A stretch of DNA of 19,595 nucleotides from Bacteroidales bacterium UBA1725. Its GTDB lineage: Bacteria > Bacteroidota > Bacteroidia > Bacteroidales > UBA932. Shown one piece after another: positions 1 to 7,562 of this stretch (its first letter is position 1; every line of letters starts with the position of its first letter). The notes under the pieces are model-generated. The model searched no databases, had not been told where the DNA came from, and saw nothing but the letters and a program-made list of their open reading frames with translations. The stretch spans positions 1 through 19,595 of the forward strand of contig DCIN01000010.1 in NCBI GenBank assembly GCA_002315815.1. The letters run 5' to 3'. The position numbers and the translations under genes are program-made.

Positions 1-43
1 TTTCATATTGGTTGAGTGGTTGTAAATACAAATGAAGCAACAA

Positions 44-73
44 TTCGTCTGAACTGGGGACAGTTCAGACGAA
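44..73 (-). terminator. perfect 13-bp hairpin, probable transcription terminator
   Basis: The arms TTCGTCTGAACTG (44-56) and CAGTTCAGACGAA (61-73) are perfect reverse complements around the four-base loop GGGA. The hairpin sits exactly at the end of the minus-strand operon, and the TGA stop of the last gene (65-67) lies inside the stem. The minus-strand sequence after the stem, TTGTTGCTTCATTTG, is moderately T-rich but is not a clean T run. Termination is therefore inferred from position and stem strength. Confidence 0.75.
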
Positions 74-472
74 AAGGACGAATGCCGCAGCAGAGAACGC
101 CGCCAGAAGCATAAGGATAAGAATCCCCAACCAGAGTTGGGTGAGTGGCCTGGGGTTCGCTCTGACAAACGACAGTCCGAGGGCCAGCAAAGCCAGTCCT
201 CCGGCTACGGCAAGCAACGGTGTAATCTCCAGACAGACTCCGAACCACAGGAACACGCAGGGTGCCAGGGCAAGAGATCTGAACAAGAGATCCCGTTTGC
301 GGAAAGCGAGCAGCAGAACATATTGAACCGCAATCATCGCAGCTGCAAATGTTATGTGCAGGACAGGGACAGAAGGACCCGTGAGAAATGCCTGAACTGC
401 AAGCAACGCCACCGGGAAAACGAACGACGCGGGAATACCGATACTGTTCTGAAGTTTCTGTATTTCTGCCAT
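65..472 (-). CDS. small hydrophobic membrane protein of unknown function (135 aa)
   Basis: I do not recognise a family. The protein is almost entirely hydrophobic, with four or five membrane segments, roughly residues 14-31, 37-57, 63-80, 83-103 and 111-134. Short basic loops (FRKRD near 58-61, RANPRP near 104-109) separate them. The first 13 residues (MAEIQKLQNSIGI) form a short polar start. I chose the ATG at 472 because it begins 11 bases after the pepD stop; an upstream start at 529 would run into pepD and add a polar stretch. It is the last gene of the acyltransferase-pepD operon and ends inside the terminator stem. Location in the inner membrane is predicted; no function can be assigned. 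Confidence 0.75.
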   Translation of the reverse strand: MAEIQKLQNSIGIPASFVFPVALLAVQAFLTGPSVPVLHITFAAAMIAVQYVLLLAFRKRDLLFRSLALAPCVFLWFGVCLEITPLLAVAGGLALLALGLSFVRANPRPLTQLWLGILILMLLAAFSAAAFVLFV

Positions 473-483
473 AAGAAAGAACT

Positions 484-1962
484 TTATTTCTGGGGAACTC
501 CGGCAAGGACAGCCTTCAGGAAATCCCAAACCTTCTGAACAGAAGGAATATAGGCGCGCTCATCAGGAGAATGAGGGCTGAGCAGGGTGGGTCCCATCGA
601 TACCATATCCCAATGCGGGTAAGCTCCGGAGAGGATTCCGCATTCCAGACCGGCGTGAATGGCCATCACCTTGGGCTCCGCACCGAACATTCTGAAATAA
701 ACATCCTGCATCAGTTTAAGTATGGAGGAGTCGGGATTGGGAGCCCATCCGCTGTATCCTCCCGTAAACTCCGTGGAAATTCCGGCAAGGGCGAACACGC
801 TTTCCAGTTTGTGGGCAAGGGCATCCTTGGCGCTGTCAACAGAACTGCGGAGGAGACTCTTCACGAAGAATTCACCCCGGTATATCTTCACCATAGCCAT
901 ATTGTTGGAAGTCTCCACCATCCCGGGAAGTGAATCGCTCATACGCTCCACACCGTCGGGACAGGCGAGAATAGCCCTGACAAACCTCAACGCGCTCTCC
1001 TCCTCGACATATTTGCAGTCCTCCGGGTCACAGACTTCAGCCCCCTGCAACTTGTAGGGTTCAAAGACTACGGCCATATCGGGATCGGTGGCGGAATACT
1101 CAGCCTTGAGTTGGGCAGCAATCCCGGCCACTATCGACTTGACCTTCCCGACCTCCCCCGAAGGAACGTAAACGGTGCAGAAACACTCGCGGGGAATAGC
1201 ATTGCGAAGAGTACCTCCCTCCATATCGAGAAGTTTCACTCCTGTCTCCAGAAGAGGAAGCAGAAGCCTCGCCGCCATCTTGTTGGCGTTGGCCCGGCAG
1301 AGAATGATGTCCATACCGGAATGTCCGCCCCGGCAACCTTTGACTGCCAGACTCCAGCACTCGTATCCCTCGGGTTCATCCTTGCACATATAGGAGCAGG
1401 ACGCAGTTGCATCCAGACCTCCGGCACAGCCCACATAGAGTTCGCCTTCAGACTCAGAATCGAGATTGATGAGAATTTCACCTTCGAGTACTCCAGCCTT
1501 GAGGGCCTGAGCCCCCGTCATACCGGTTTCCTCGTCATAGGTCACCAGTACCTCAATCGGACCGTGAGGTATGTCTGACGATTCTGCCACCGCCATAGCC
1601 ATAGCTACTCCAAGTCCGTTATCCGCGCCCAAAGTCGTGCCCTTGGCCCTGAGCCAATCTCCGTCCACCCAGGTCTGAATGGGGTCTTTTTCGAAATCGT
1701 GGTCCACATCTGCATTCTTCTGGGGAACCATATCCATATGTCCCTGGAGTATCACGCCCTTGCGGTCCTCGTAACCGGGGGTTGCGGGAATGCGCATAAT
1801 GACATTTCCTGTCTCGTCGGCAAAAGCCTCCACATTGTGGGCTGAAGCCCAGTCCAGTAGAAAGGCCCTTACAATCTCCTCGTGCTTGGAAGGTCGTGGA
1901 CACTGGGTGAGGGAATAAAAGGAATTCCACACGATACTTGGCTGTAAATCTTTGATAGTCAT
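484..1962 (-). CDS. pepD: aminoacyl-histidine dipeptidase (peptidase D), M20 family
   Basis: This is a cytosolic metallodipeptidase of family M20C that cleaves Xaa-His and other dipeptides. The 492-aa length matches the family (E. coli PepD is about 485 aa). Motifs are in the expected order: GHMDMVPQ with zinc ligand His75 and catalytic-support Asp77; GADNGLG with bridging Asp114; DEETGMTG with Glu144-Glu145; then GGHSGMDI, HAGLECG and SPHSPDE in the second half. The ATG at 1962 gives the conserved start MTIKDLQPSIVWNSF. The frame stays open upstream to 2154, but that extension only translates the neighbour's tandem repeat in another frame. It starts 14 bases after the acyltransferase stop and is followed 11 bases later by the small membrane protein, so it is the middle gene of an operon. 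It probably hydrolyses dipeptides, possibly ones taken up by the divergent POT transporter. Confidence 0.95.
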   Translation of the reverse strand: MTIKDLQPSIVWNSFYSLTQCPRPSKHEEIVRAFLLDWASAHNVEAFADETGNVIMRIPATPGYEDRKGVILQGHMDMVPQKNADVDHDFEKDPIQTWVDGDWLRAKGTTLGADNGLGVAMAMAVAESSDIPHGPIEVLVTYDEETGMTGAQALKAGVLEGEILINLDSESEGELYVGCAGGLDATASCSYMCKDEPEGYECWSLAVKGCRGGHSGMDIILCRANANKMAARLLLPLLETGVKLLDMEGGTLRNAIPRECFCTVYVPSGEVGKVKSIVAGIAAQLKAEYSATDPDMAVVFEPYKLQGAEVCDPEDCKYVEEESALRFVRAILACPDGVERMSDSLPGMVETSNNMAMVKIYRGEFFVKSLLRSSVDSAKDALAHKLESVFALAGISTEFTGGYSGWAPNPDSSILKLMQDVYFRMFGAEPKVMAIHAGLECGILSGAYPHWDMVSMGPTLLSPHSPDERAYIPSVQKVWDFLKAVLAGVPQK

Positions 1963-1976
1963 AACGATACGATATA

Positions 1977-3038
1977 CTAGATAGACTGATTGTTTATTGT
2001 TTTCTGTGATTGTTCTTCTTGTTTCTGAAATTCTTCTGCTCGTTTCTGGGACCCTTCTGCCCCTTCCTGGGACCCTTCTGCTCCTTCCTGGGACCCTTCT
2101 GCTCCTTCCTGAGACCACTCCGGTCTGTAGTACTCCCAACGACGGTGTGTCCACAGATAGTTCCAGGGCTTGGCTCTCATATCCGCCTCAAGATACCTGT
2201 AATAGGTTTCTATCACTTCCCTGATGTCGGCATCGGAGGCATCCTCGCAGATAGTGCGGAAAGAGATGGTGTAATGCCCCTGCCCGTCTGAATCCATATT
2301 CTGGTACACCACAGCGAAACCGAACATCTTTGCAAGGGCTACCGCCCCTGTCATTGTAAGTACCTTGCGATGAAGGAATTCAACCTCAAGATTGGCGGAA
2401 GAGTCAAAATACGGTCTCTGGTCATTGATGAAAAGGTACAGTTTCTGTTCCAAGCGGTGCATATAGACGTACCTCATTATCTGGGCAGATTCCTGCAGAC
2501 CGTCGAAATGCTTCTTGTCCACAATAGGAGCCTGCCTGTTCTGAAACAGTATCCGGTCGGCCACTGCGCTGTCCTGCTGGCGGTACACCACGGAAAGATT
2601 ATTCTCAGGGAATCCGATTTCACCATAACTCCTGTATCCTCCGTACAGTTCCCAGTTGCCGTTGTGGGAAGCAAGGACAATAACGCTGCGCCCCTTGTCA
2701 TACAATTGTCCGATGACTTCGGGATTGCTCATCTTCACTATGCCGGAACGTATCAGTCTGCGGGGATTCCTGCATCCTCCGAACCACACGGCCTCAGTGA
2801 TGATATTGCCGATATGCCGGTAGAACAGTTTTCTTGTCTCCTTGAGCTGGTGTATGCCCATTTCGGGAAATGCACGTGACAGATTCATCATCACGTCATC
2901 CCGACGATAGCGGAAAACCGATGAAGCCAGAAATGAGAACAAACGTGCGAAAGCGCGGTGAAATCCCAGAGGAAGTACCGCGAACAGTCTCAGCAGAGAC
3001 GAAATGAAGATATATGAAATGGTACGACTTACATTCAT
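1977..3038 (-). CDS. lysophospholipid/lipid A acyltransferase (LpxL/HtrB-like) with repetitive C-terminal tail
   Basis: A 353-aa membrane-associated acyltransferase of the LPLAT (HtrB/LpxL) family, which transfers an acyl chain to lipid A precursors or related lipids on the inner face of the inner membrane. A hydrophobic N-terminal segment (about residues 8-40) anchors it. The HX4E catalytic motif is SHNGNWE with His125 and Glu130. A second conserved block is INDQRP (about 204-209), and WTHRRW (296-301) closes the domain, as in the family. After residue 308 comes a polar tail of seven-residue repeats (SQEGAEG and decayed versions) encoded by a 21-bp DNA repeat; this tail is not part of the family fold. 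A TATATTTG element lies only seven bases before the ATG, so the mRNA may be nearly leaderless. First gene of the operon with pepD. The exact lipid substrate cannot be read from sequence. Confidence 0.88.
   Translation of the reverse strand: MNVSRTISYIFISSLLRLFAVLPLGFHRAFARLFSFLASSVFRYRRDDVMMNLSRAFPEMGIHQLKETRKLFYRHIGNIITEAVWFGGCRNPRRLIRSGIVKMSNPEVIGQLYDKGRSVIVLASHNGNWELYGGYRSYGEIGFPENNLSVVYRQQDSAVADRILFQNRQAPIVDKKHFDGLQESAQIMRYVYMHRLEQKLYLFINDQRPYFDSSANLEVEFLHRKVLTMTGAVALAKMFGFAVVYQNMDSDGQGHYTISFRTICEDASDADIREVIETYYRYLEADMRAKPWNYLWTHRRWEYYRPEWSQEGAEGSQEGAEGSQEGAEGSQKRAEEFQKQEEQSQKTINNQSI
2005..2109. repeat. 21-bp tandem repeat, five units, inside the acyltransferase gene
   Basis: Three units at 2047-2067, 2068-2088 and 2089-2109 read TGGGACCCTTCTGCTCCTTCC, with one mismatch in the first. 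Two decayed units at 2026-2046 and 2005-2025 keep the same 21-bp phase. On the minus strand the repeat encodes the heptapeptide SQEGAEG three times, then SQKRAEE and FQKQEEQ. The identical units adjoin the enzyme domain and the degenerate ones lie toward the C-terminus, suggesting recent expansion next to the domain. Confidence 0.9.
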
Positions 3039-3045
3039 AGAACTA

Positions 3046-3053
3046 CAAATATA
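3046..3053 (-). promoter_or_regulatory. -7 promoter element for the acyltransferase operon
   Basis: The minus strand reads TATATTTG, an exact match to the Bacteroidales -7 consensus TAnnTTTG. Only seven bases (TAGTTCT) separate it from the ATG at 3038. No clear -33 TTTG is visible at the usual distance. If this is the promoter, the transcript would begin almost at the start codon. Confidence 0.6.
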
Positions 3054-3075
3054 GTCATTCCTACAGATTTTTTAT

Positions 3076-3083
3076 TACCTTTG
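3076..3083 (+). promoter_or_regulatory. -7 promoter element for the POT transporter gene
   Basis: TACCTTTG matches the Bacteroidales TAnnTTTG element. A second match, TATTTTTG, lies at 3107-3114. The first would give a leader of about 100 nt before the ATG at 3191, the second about 70 nt. I see no well-spaced -33 TTTG for the first; for the second, the TTTG at 3080-3083 is 23 bases upstream, slightly too far. Which one is used is uncertain. Confidence 0.45.
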
Positions 3084-3095
3084 TAAGGTGGTGAA

Positions 3096-3152
3096 AAGCT
3101 GTTTTTTATTTTTGCTTTATCCTTTTTGCTGTTTGCTCTGTCAAAACAGCTT
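3096..3152 (+). promoter_or_regulatory. possible switching hairpins in the POT transporter leader
   Basis: AAGCTGTTTT (3096-3105) is the exact reverse complement of AAAACAGCTT (3143-3152). The same right arm also pairs with GCTGTTT at 3128-3134 to form a smaller 7-bp hairpin with a 9-nt loop. The two pairings exclude each other. The region is T-rich, so chance pairing cannot be excluded, and no known riboswitch was recognised. Confidence 0.35.
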
Positions 3153-3190
3153 GACTGCTTGTTAAAACTGCATACCAAAGTATTTCTTAT

Positions 3191-4885
3191 ATGTTCAAAG
3201 GTCAACCAAAAGGTTTGTTCGCCCTGGCCCTCGCCAATACAGGAGAGCGCTTCGGCTATTACACGATGCTCGCCATCTTTATGCTGTTCCTTCAGGCCAA
3301 GTTCGGCTGGGGAGGATCGCTCGCCAGCACAGTTTACGCCGTGTTCCTTGCCTGCGTGTATTTCTTCCCGGTCATAGGAGGAATCCTGGCTGACAGGATA
3401 GGCTACGGCAAATGCGTTGTCACGGGAGTCTGCATAATGTTTCTGGGATATGTGGCACTGGCTGTCCCCACTGCGGCCAACGGATTCGGAATAGCTCTGA
3501 TGATTGGAGCCCTGCTTCTTATTTCTCTGGGAACAGGTCTCTTCAAGGGCAATCTGCAGGTACTTGTAGGAAACTTGTACGATGACCCCAAGTACAGTGC
3601 CCGCAGGGACTCCGCATTCAGTCTCTTCTATATGGCAATCAACATTGGCGCAATGTTCGCTCCTTCGGCCGCCACAGCCATCACCAACAGGTTTCTGGGC
3701 AAGGCGGGGCTTATCTACAAGGCCGACATTCCCGCACTGGCGCACCAGTTCCTGAACGGAACCATCAGCGCGGAGAACTCCGCAAAGCTCACCGACCTCG
3801 CCTCGCTGATGCCTTCCGAAGCGGCTCAGATGCCTCTCGGAGATTTCTGCAGCTACTATATCGAACATCTCTCATCCGCCTACAATATGGGCTTCGCCGT
3901 AGCCTGCGTGTCTCTGATCTTCTCCATCGGCATCTATCTGGCCACACGCAGCTGGTTCAAGCACGCTGATGTCAACGCCAAGCAGGCAGCCGCGGCCGGC
4001 AGGACCGAAACCGTGGAACTCACCCCCAAGCAGACAAAAGACCGCATCGTCGCACTGTGCCTCGTTTTTGCAGTGGTCATTTTCTTCTGGATGGCATTCC
4101 ATCAGAATGGACAATCCCTCACCTGGTTCGCCCGTGATTACACCCGGTCATTCGCGGAAGGCTGGAGCAGGATAGGTTTCAACATCTGGGCACTTGCCCT
4201 CATTGCAGCCTCAATCTATACTCTCTTCGGGACTTTCCAGTCGGAAAAGGCCTCAGGCAAAATCATTTCCGGAATAGTCACCGCCGCTCTCTGGGCAGGA
4301 GCCTTCGGTATATATCAAGGGCAGGACAACCCTCTCGAGATATTCCCTCAGCTCTTCCAACAGTTCAACCCCTTCTTCGTAGTGGCTCTGACTCCTGTAT
4401 CTATGGCCATATTCAGTGCCCTGGCCTCCAAGAAGACAGCAAGACATCCGGGAGGACTCGAGCCTTCCGCTCCCAAGAAAATCGGGATTGGAATGTTCGT
4501 TGCAGCACTCGGTTACCTGATTATGGTGGCAGCATCGGCAGGACAGCTTTCTCCCGCCGAACTTCAGGGTACCGTGTCTCCCGACCCGGTCATCCCCCAG
4601 TATCTTATGGCCACTTATCTGGTTCTCACTTTCGCAGAACTGCTCCTGAGCCCTATGGGCATTTCCTTTGTGACCAAAGTTGCACCTCCCAAGTACAAAG
4701 GTCTGATGATGGGACTGTGGTTCGCCGCTACAGCAATAGGCAATTACCTCAGTTCCATTCCCGGTCTTCTCTGGGACAAGGTATCCCTTCAGGCCAACTG
4801 GGCCATACTTATGGGGCTGTGCGTGTTGGCAGGAGGAATTATGTTCGCGATGCTCAAGAAGATAGAGGCCGCCACTGCGGAATGA
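3191..4885 (+). CDS. POT-family (PTR2) proton-dependent peptide transporter
   Basis: A 564-aa polytopic inner-membrane protein of the major facilitator superfamily, POT/PTR2 branch, which imports di- and tripeptides with protons. The first helix carries NTGERFGYY (residues 16-24), the family's ExxERFxYY motif with Asn in place of the first Glu. The MFS loop motif GGILADRIGYG is at 63-73, and the second PTR2 signature, FSLFYMAINIGA, is at 143-154. The protein is hydrophobic to the end, with polar insertions near residues 180-220 and 260-280. Length is above the typical 450-500 aa but common for Bacteroidota members with extra helices. It diverges from the acyltransferase-pepD operon across a 152-bp promoter region, and its stop is 13 bases before the DUF2400 gene, so it probably heads a plus-strand operon. 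Substrate range is inferred from family only. Confidence 0.93.
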   Translation: MFKGQPKGLFALALANTGERFGYYTMLAIFMLFLQAKFGWGGSLASTVYAVFLACVYFFPVIGGILADRIGYGKCVVTGVCIMFLGYVALAVPTAANGFGIALMIGALLLISLGTGLFKGNLQVLVGNLYDDPKYSARRDSAFSLFYMAINIGAMFAPSAATAITNRFLGKAGLIYKADIPALAHQFLNGTISAENSAKLTDLASLMPSEAAQMPLGDFCSYYIEHLSSAYNMGFAVACVSLIFSIGIYLATRSWFKHADVNAKQAAAAGRTETVELTPKQTKDRIVALCLVFAVVIFFWMAFHQNGQSLTWFARDYTRSFAEGWSRIGFNIWALALIAASIYTLFGTFQSEKASGKIISGIVTAALWAGAFGIYQGQDNPLEIFPQLFQQFNPFFVVALTPVSMAIFSALASKKTARHPGGLEPSAPKKIGIGMFVAALGYLIMVAASAGQLSPAELQGTVSPDPVIPQYLMATYLVLTFAELLLSPMGISFVTKVAPPKYKGLMMGLWFAATAIGNYLSSIPGLLWDKVSLQANWAILMGLCVLAGGIMFAMLKKIEAATAE

Positions 4886-4898
4886 TGACCTGTCCTCG

Positions 4899-5591
4899 AT
4901 GACCCAGCTGAGCACTGTCCGGAAACTTGTCGAATGGGCCGGAAAATACAACGACCCAGCCTATTTTCAGGAAGACCCTATAGCCTTCCCGAGAGAATTT
5001 CTTCACCGTGGAGCTTCACTGCGTGACATAGAGATTGCGGCCGTTTTCGCCTCACATTTCGCTTGGGGGCGGAGGTCTATGATAGTGCGCGATTGTCAGA
5101 AGTTCTTCGACCAGATGGAATGGAGGCCCTATGACTATGTATCCTCCGGATGCTACAGGGATGATGACACGAGCGTGCACCGTACAGTCAAATGGAGCGA
5201 GACTGCATCCATCTGCCGCCGGCTCAAAGAATGGTACCGCTGGCATCCTTCTCTGGAAATGCTGACTGCTGAGGAGTTCAGATCCACTGTTTTCGGGCAG
5301 AAGGAGGACCCTTCCGCCCCCAACAAGAAAATCAATATGCTACGCAGGTGGATGGTCAGGAATGACGGGAAGGTGGATTTAGGACTCTGGAAGAACAGTT
5401 CTCCAGACAGTCTGGTTATCCCGCTCGATGTTCACGTCCATACGGTAGCCATTGAACTCGGACTCACCTCCCGGAAACAAAGGGATATGCGCACCGCCTT
5501 GGAGATAACTGACTTTTTCCGCGAAATATTCCCCGGCGATCCAGCCAAGGGTGACTTCGCACTTTTCGGATACGGAATCGACAATGCCTAG
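4899..5591 (+). CDS. TIGR02757/DUF2400 family protein
   Basis: A 230-aa soluble protein recognised as the DUF2400/TIGR02757 family, common in Bacteroidota and of unknown function. Characteristic blocks are DPIAFPREF near residue 26, DIEIAAVFASHFAWGRR (about 43-59), KKINMLRRWMVRNDGKVDLG (about 143-162), IPLDVHVHTVAIELGL (about 174-189), and the terminal ALEITDFFREIFPGDPAKGD region. The LDVHVH segment and helical pattern recall DNA-glycosylase-like helix-hairpin-helix folds, but I only infer this and see no catalytic signature. The start ATG at 4899 lies 13 bases after the transporter stop, with no obvious ribosome binding site. Its stop codon overlaps the start of the kinase gene by 8 bases, suggesting translational coupling. 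Confidence 0.88.
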   Translation: MTQLSTVRKLVEWAGKYNDPAYFQEDPIAFPREFLHRGASLRDIEIAAVFASHFAWGRRSMIVRDCQKFFDQMEWRPYDYVSSGCYRDDDTSVHRTVKWSETASICRRLKEWYRWHPSLEMLTAEEFRSTVFGQKEDPSAPNKKINMLRRWMVRNDGKVDLGLWKNSSPDSLVIPLDVHVHTVAIELGLTSRKQRDMRTALEITDFFREIFPGDPAKGDFALFGYGIDNA

Positions 5592-6150
5592 GCTCTTCAT
5601 CATATCCGGATGCAACGGGTCCGGAAAGACAACAGCCTCATACACCCTGCTTCCGGAACTTTTCGACTGCAGCCAGTTTGTGAATTCGGACGAGTTTGCC
5701 AAGAGTCTCTCCCCTTTCGACCCATCCGCTGCTTCCGTCTCCGCCAGCCGATATATGCTTGTGAAGATTAACTATCTTCTGGAAAGAAACTCAGATTTCT
5801 GCATAGAGACCACTCTGGCTACCAGGTCGCTGCTCGGGATAATAGGAAGGGCAAGACAACAGTCCTATCAGATTACAGTACTGTATTTCTGGCTCAATTC
5901 TCCGGAACTCGCCATAGAGAGGGTGAGGGCTCGGGTGGAGGCAGGAGGTCACAATATCCCGGAAGAAGTCATACGAAGGCGCTACCTTATGGGCTTGCGC
6001 TATTTCTTCGGTACATATATCGAGGTATGCGACAGGTGGATACTGGCAGACAACTCGGAGATTCCTTTCACGGTCGTGGCAGAGGGCAACACAAAGACTA
6101 TCACGGTGATGGATACCGAAAAGTATAATACAATCAGAGAATCGATATGA
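5584..6150 (+). CDS. zeta-toxin-like P-loop kinase
   Basis: A 188-aa P-loop protein of the zeta toxin/AAA kinase superfamily. The Walker A motif GCNGSGKTT lies at residues 9-17 directly after the N-terminal strand RLFIIS. Conserved features follow: FVNSDEFAKSLSPF, where the Asp is the usual phosphate-acceptor-site acid; an ET pair in CIETTL; and the basic lid RVRARVEAGGHNIPEEVIRRR. Classic zeta toxins phosphorylate UDP-N-acetylglucosamine and are paired with an epsilon antitoxin; no antitoxin-like gene is adjacent. In Bacteroidota such genes often stand alone, so a housekeeping kinase is as likely as a toxin. I chose the ATG at 5584 (MPRLFIISG); the frame is open upstream to 5551, but only inside the DUF2400 gene. 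It overlaps DUF2400 by 8 bp and tldD by ATGA, so it is embedded in a coupled operon. Confidence 0.87.
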   Translation: MPRLFIISGCNGSGKTTASYTLLPELFDCSQFVNSDEFAKSLSPFDPSAASVSASRYMLVKINYLLERNSDFCIETTLATRSLLGIIGRARQQSYQITVLYFWLNSPELAIERVRARVEAGGHNIPEEVIRRRYLMGLRYFFGTYIEVCDRWILADNSEIPFTVVAEGNTKTITVMDTEKYNTIRESI

Positions 6151-7562
6151 ATCCAAGCGACAAATTCCCTGTCAGCGAGGAACTTCTGCGCGCTCTGGTC
6201 GCCGAAGGTATGAGCCACGGCGGCAACTGGTGTGACATATATCTGGAGGACACGACTTATTGCGACCTCCTGCTCAGGGACTCGGAAGTGGGGGCCGGAG
6301 GTTTTCACGTGGACTACGGTTGCGGAATACGCGTGCTCAAGGGAGAGAAGACAGGATACGCCTACAGCGAATCGACCGACTTTCCCTCCCTCCTGTCAGC
6401 AGCCAGGGCTGCAGCAAGCATCGCTGAAGGATGCTGTCACGTACAAAAAGCAGTCATTCCCTCGTCCAAAAGGTTGGATGAAGGCAATTTCTACACCCAG
6501 AGACAGGACTGGAGGATGAGTGGGGCGTCCCAATTCGTACCCCTGCTGCAAGATCTCGACAGGGACATTCGAGGCCGTGACAGCAGAATAGTATCACTCA
6601 CGGCAATGCTCTCCTGGTCGGTGAGCGAAGTTGTGATGTTCAATTCACTCGGAGAGCTCAGTTCCGACACCCGACCTTTAGGAAGTATCTCGGTCACAGC
6701 TGTTTTCAAGCAGGGAGATGCGATAGAGAAAAATTCAGTGTCGCGCAGCCTCAGGGCCGGAAGCGAAATGCTGAGTCCTGAGGTAATGAAGGATCTGGCC
6801 GACAGAGCCGTAGCAGGCATTGACGAACGTTTCGCCGCACGCAGACCCAAGGGCGGGAAAATGAAAGTAGTGATGGGAGCCGGAGCATCCGGCATTCTGC
6901 TTCACGAGGCTATGGGGCACGCATTCGAGGCCGACTTCAACCGCAAGGGGCAATCCGTGTTCAGCGACAGGATGGGACAGCGGATATGTCGCAGCGGAAT
7001 CAACATAGTGGATGACGGCACCCTTCCCGGAAGTCGTGGATCCTGCAATTACGATGATGAAGGAGTGCCCGGACAAAAGACATATATGGTCCGGGACGGC
7101 GTGCTGAGTTCCTATCTCCACGACAGAATCAGCGCGGATTTCTACCACGTCAAGCCCACTGGCAACGGCCGCAGGGAGAATTTCCGTTACAACCCCATCC
7201 CCAGGATGAGGGCTACCTATATGGAAAACGGCACTGACGGCAATGTCTCGGATCTCATAGCCTCAGTAAAGAAAGGAATTTTCGTAAACCAGTTCGCCAA
7301 CGGAGAAGTCAAGATAGGAGAAGGCGATTTCACCTTCTATGTCAGGAGCGGATTTCTGATTGAAGGAGGGCGGCTCACTATGCCGGTCAAGGACATCAAC
7401 ATCACAGGCAACGGACCGCAGGCCCTCGCCGACATCGAGGCCGTAGCCTCGGATCTCAAGGTGGACGAAAGCACCTGGACCTGCGGCAAAGAACAGAGCG
7501 TCGCTGTATCCTGCGGGATTCCATCGGTGCTCGTGAACAATCTGACAGTAGGAGGAGAATGA
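6147..7562 (+). CDS. tldD: TldD metallopeptidase (catalytic subunit of TldD/E)
   Basis: A 471-aa cytosolic zinc peptidase of family U62. TldD and TldE form a barrel-shaped heterodimer that degrades unfolded or short peptides inside its cavity; in E. coli it matures microcin B17 and removes the antitoxin CcdA. The zinc motif HEAMGH is at residues 253-258. A Cys in AVSCGIPS at 456 matches the position of the third zinc ligand known in E. coli TldD. The C-terminus NNLTVGGE is also family-typical. The ATG shares four bases with the kinase stop, and the gene ends in ATGA with tldE, so stoichiometric coupled translation is expected. Natural substrates in this organism are unknown. Confidence 0.95.
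   Translation: MNPSDKFPVSEELLRALVAEGMSHGGNWCDIYLEDTTYCDLLLRDSEVGAGGFHVDYGCGIRVLKGEKTGYAYSESTDFPSLLSAARAAASIAEGCCHVQKAVIPSSKRLDEGNFYTQRQDWRMSGASQFVPLLQDLDRDIRGRDSRIVSLTAMLSWSVSEVVMFNSLGELSSDTRPLGSISVTAVFKQGDAIEKNSVSRSLRAGSEMLSPEVMKDLADRAVAGIDERFAARRPKGGKMKVVMGAGASGILLHEAMGHAFEADFNRKGQSVFSDRMGQRICRSGINIVDDGTLPGSRGSCNYDDEGVPGQKTYMVRDGVLSSYLHDRISADFYHVKPTGNGRRENFRYNPIPRMRATYMENGTDGNVSDLIASVKKGIFVNQFANGEVKIGEGDFTFYVRSGFLIEGGRLTMPVKDINITGNGPQALADIEAVASDLKVDESTWTCGKEQSVAVSCGIPSVLVNNLTVGGE

Noticed and set aside
1..6. Possible next minus-strand gene starting ATGAAA
   Set aside because: Only two codons are in the window; the nearby TTCATTTG (29-36, minus) is only an imperfect promoter match.
1963..2154. 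N-terminal extension of pepD giving a 556-aa protein
   Set aside because: The extra 64 residues are only the acyltransferase repeat read in another frame (GRSRRVP repeats); the family start MTIKDLQ at 1962 fits the known length.
3035..3868. 277-aa open frame antisense to the POT transporter
   Set aside because: It lies opposite a clear transporter, has no recognisable domain and no promoter; long antisense frames are expected in this codon usage.
4253..4951. 232-aa open frame antisense to the transporter 3' end
   Set aside because: Cys/His-rich shadow translation with no family features.
5584..6150. Zeta toxin-antitoxin module
   Set aside because: No epsilon-like or other small antitoxin gene is adjacent; neighbours are coupled housekeeping-type genes, so a toxin-antitoxin pair cannot be claimed.
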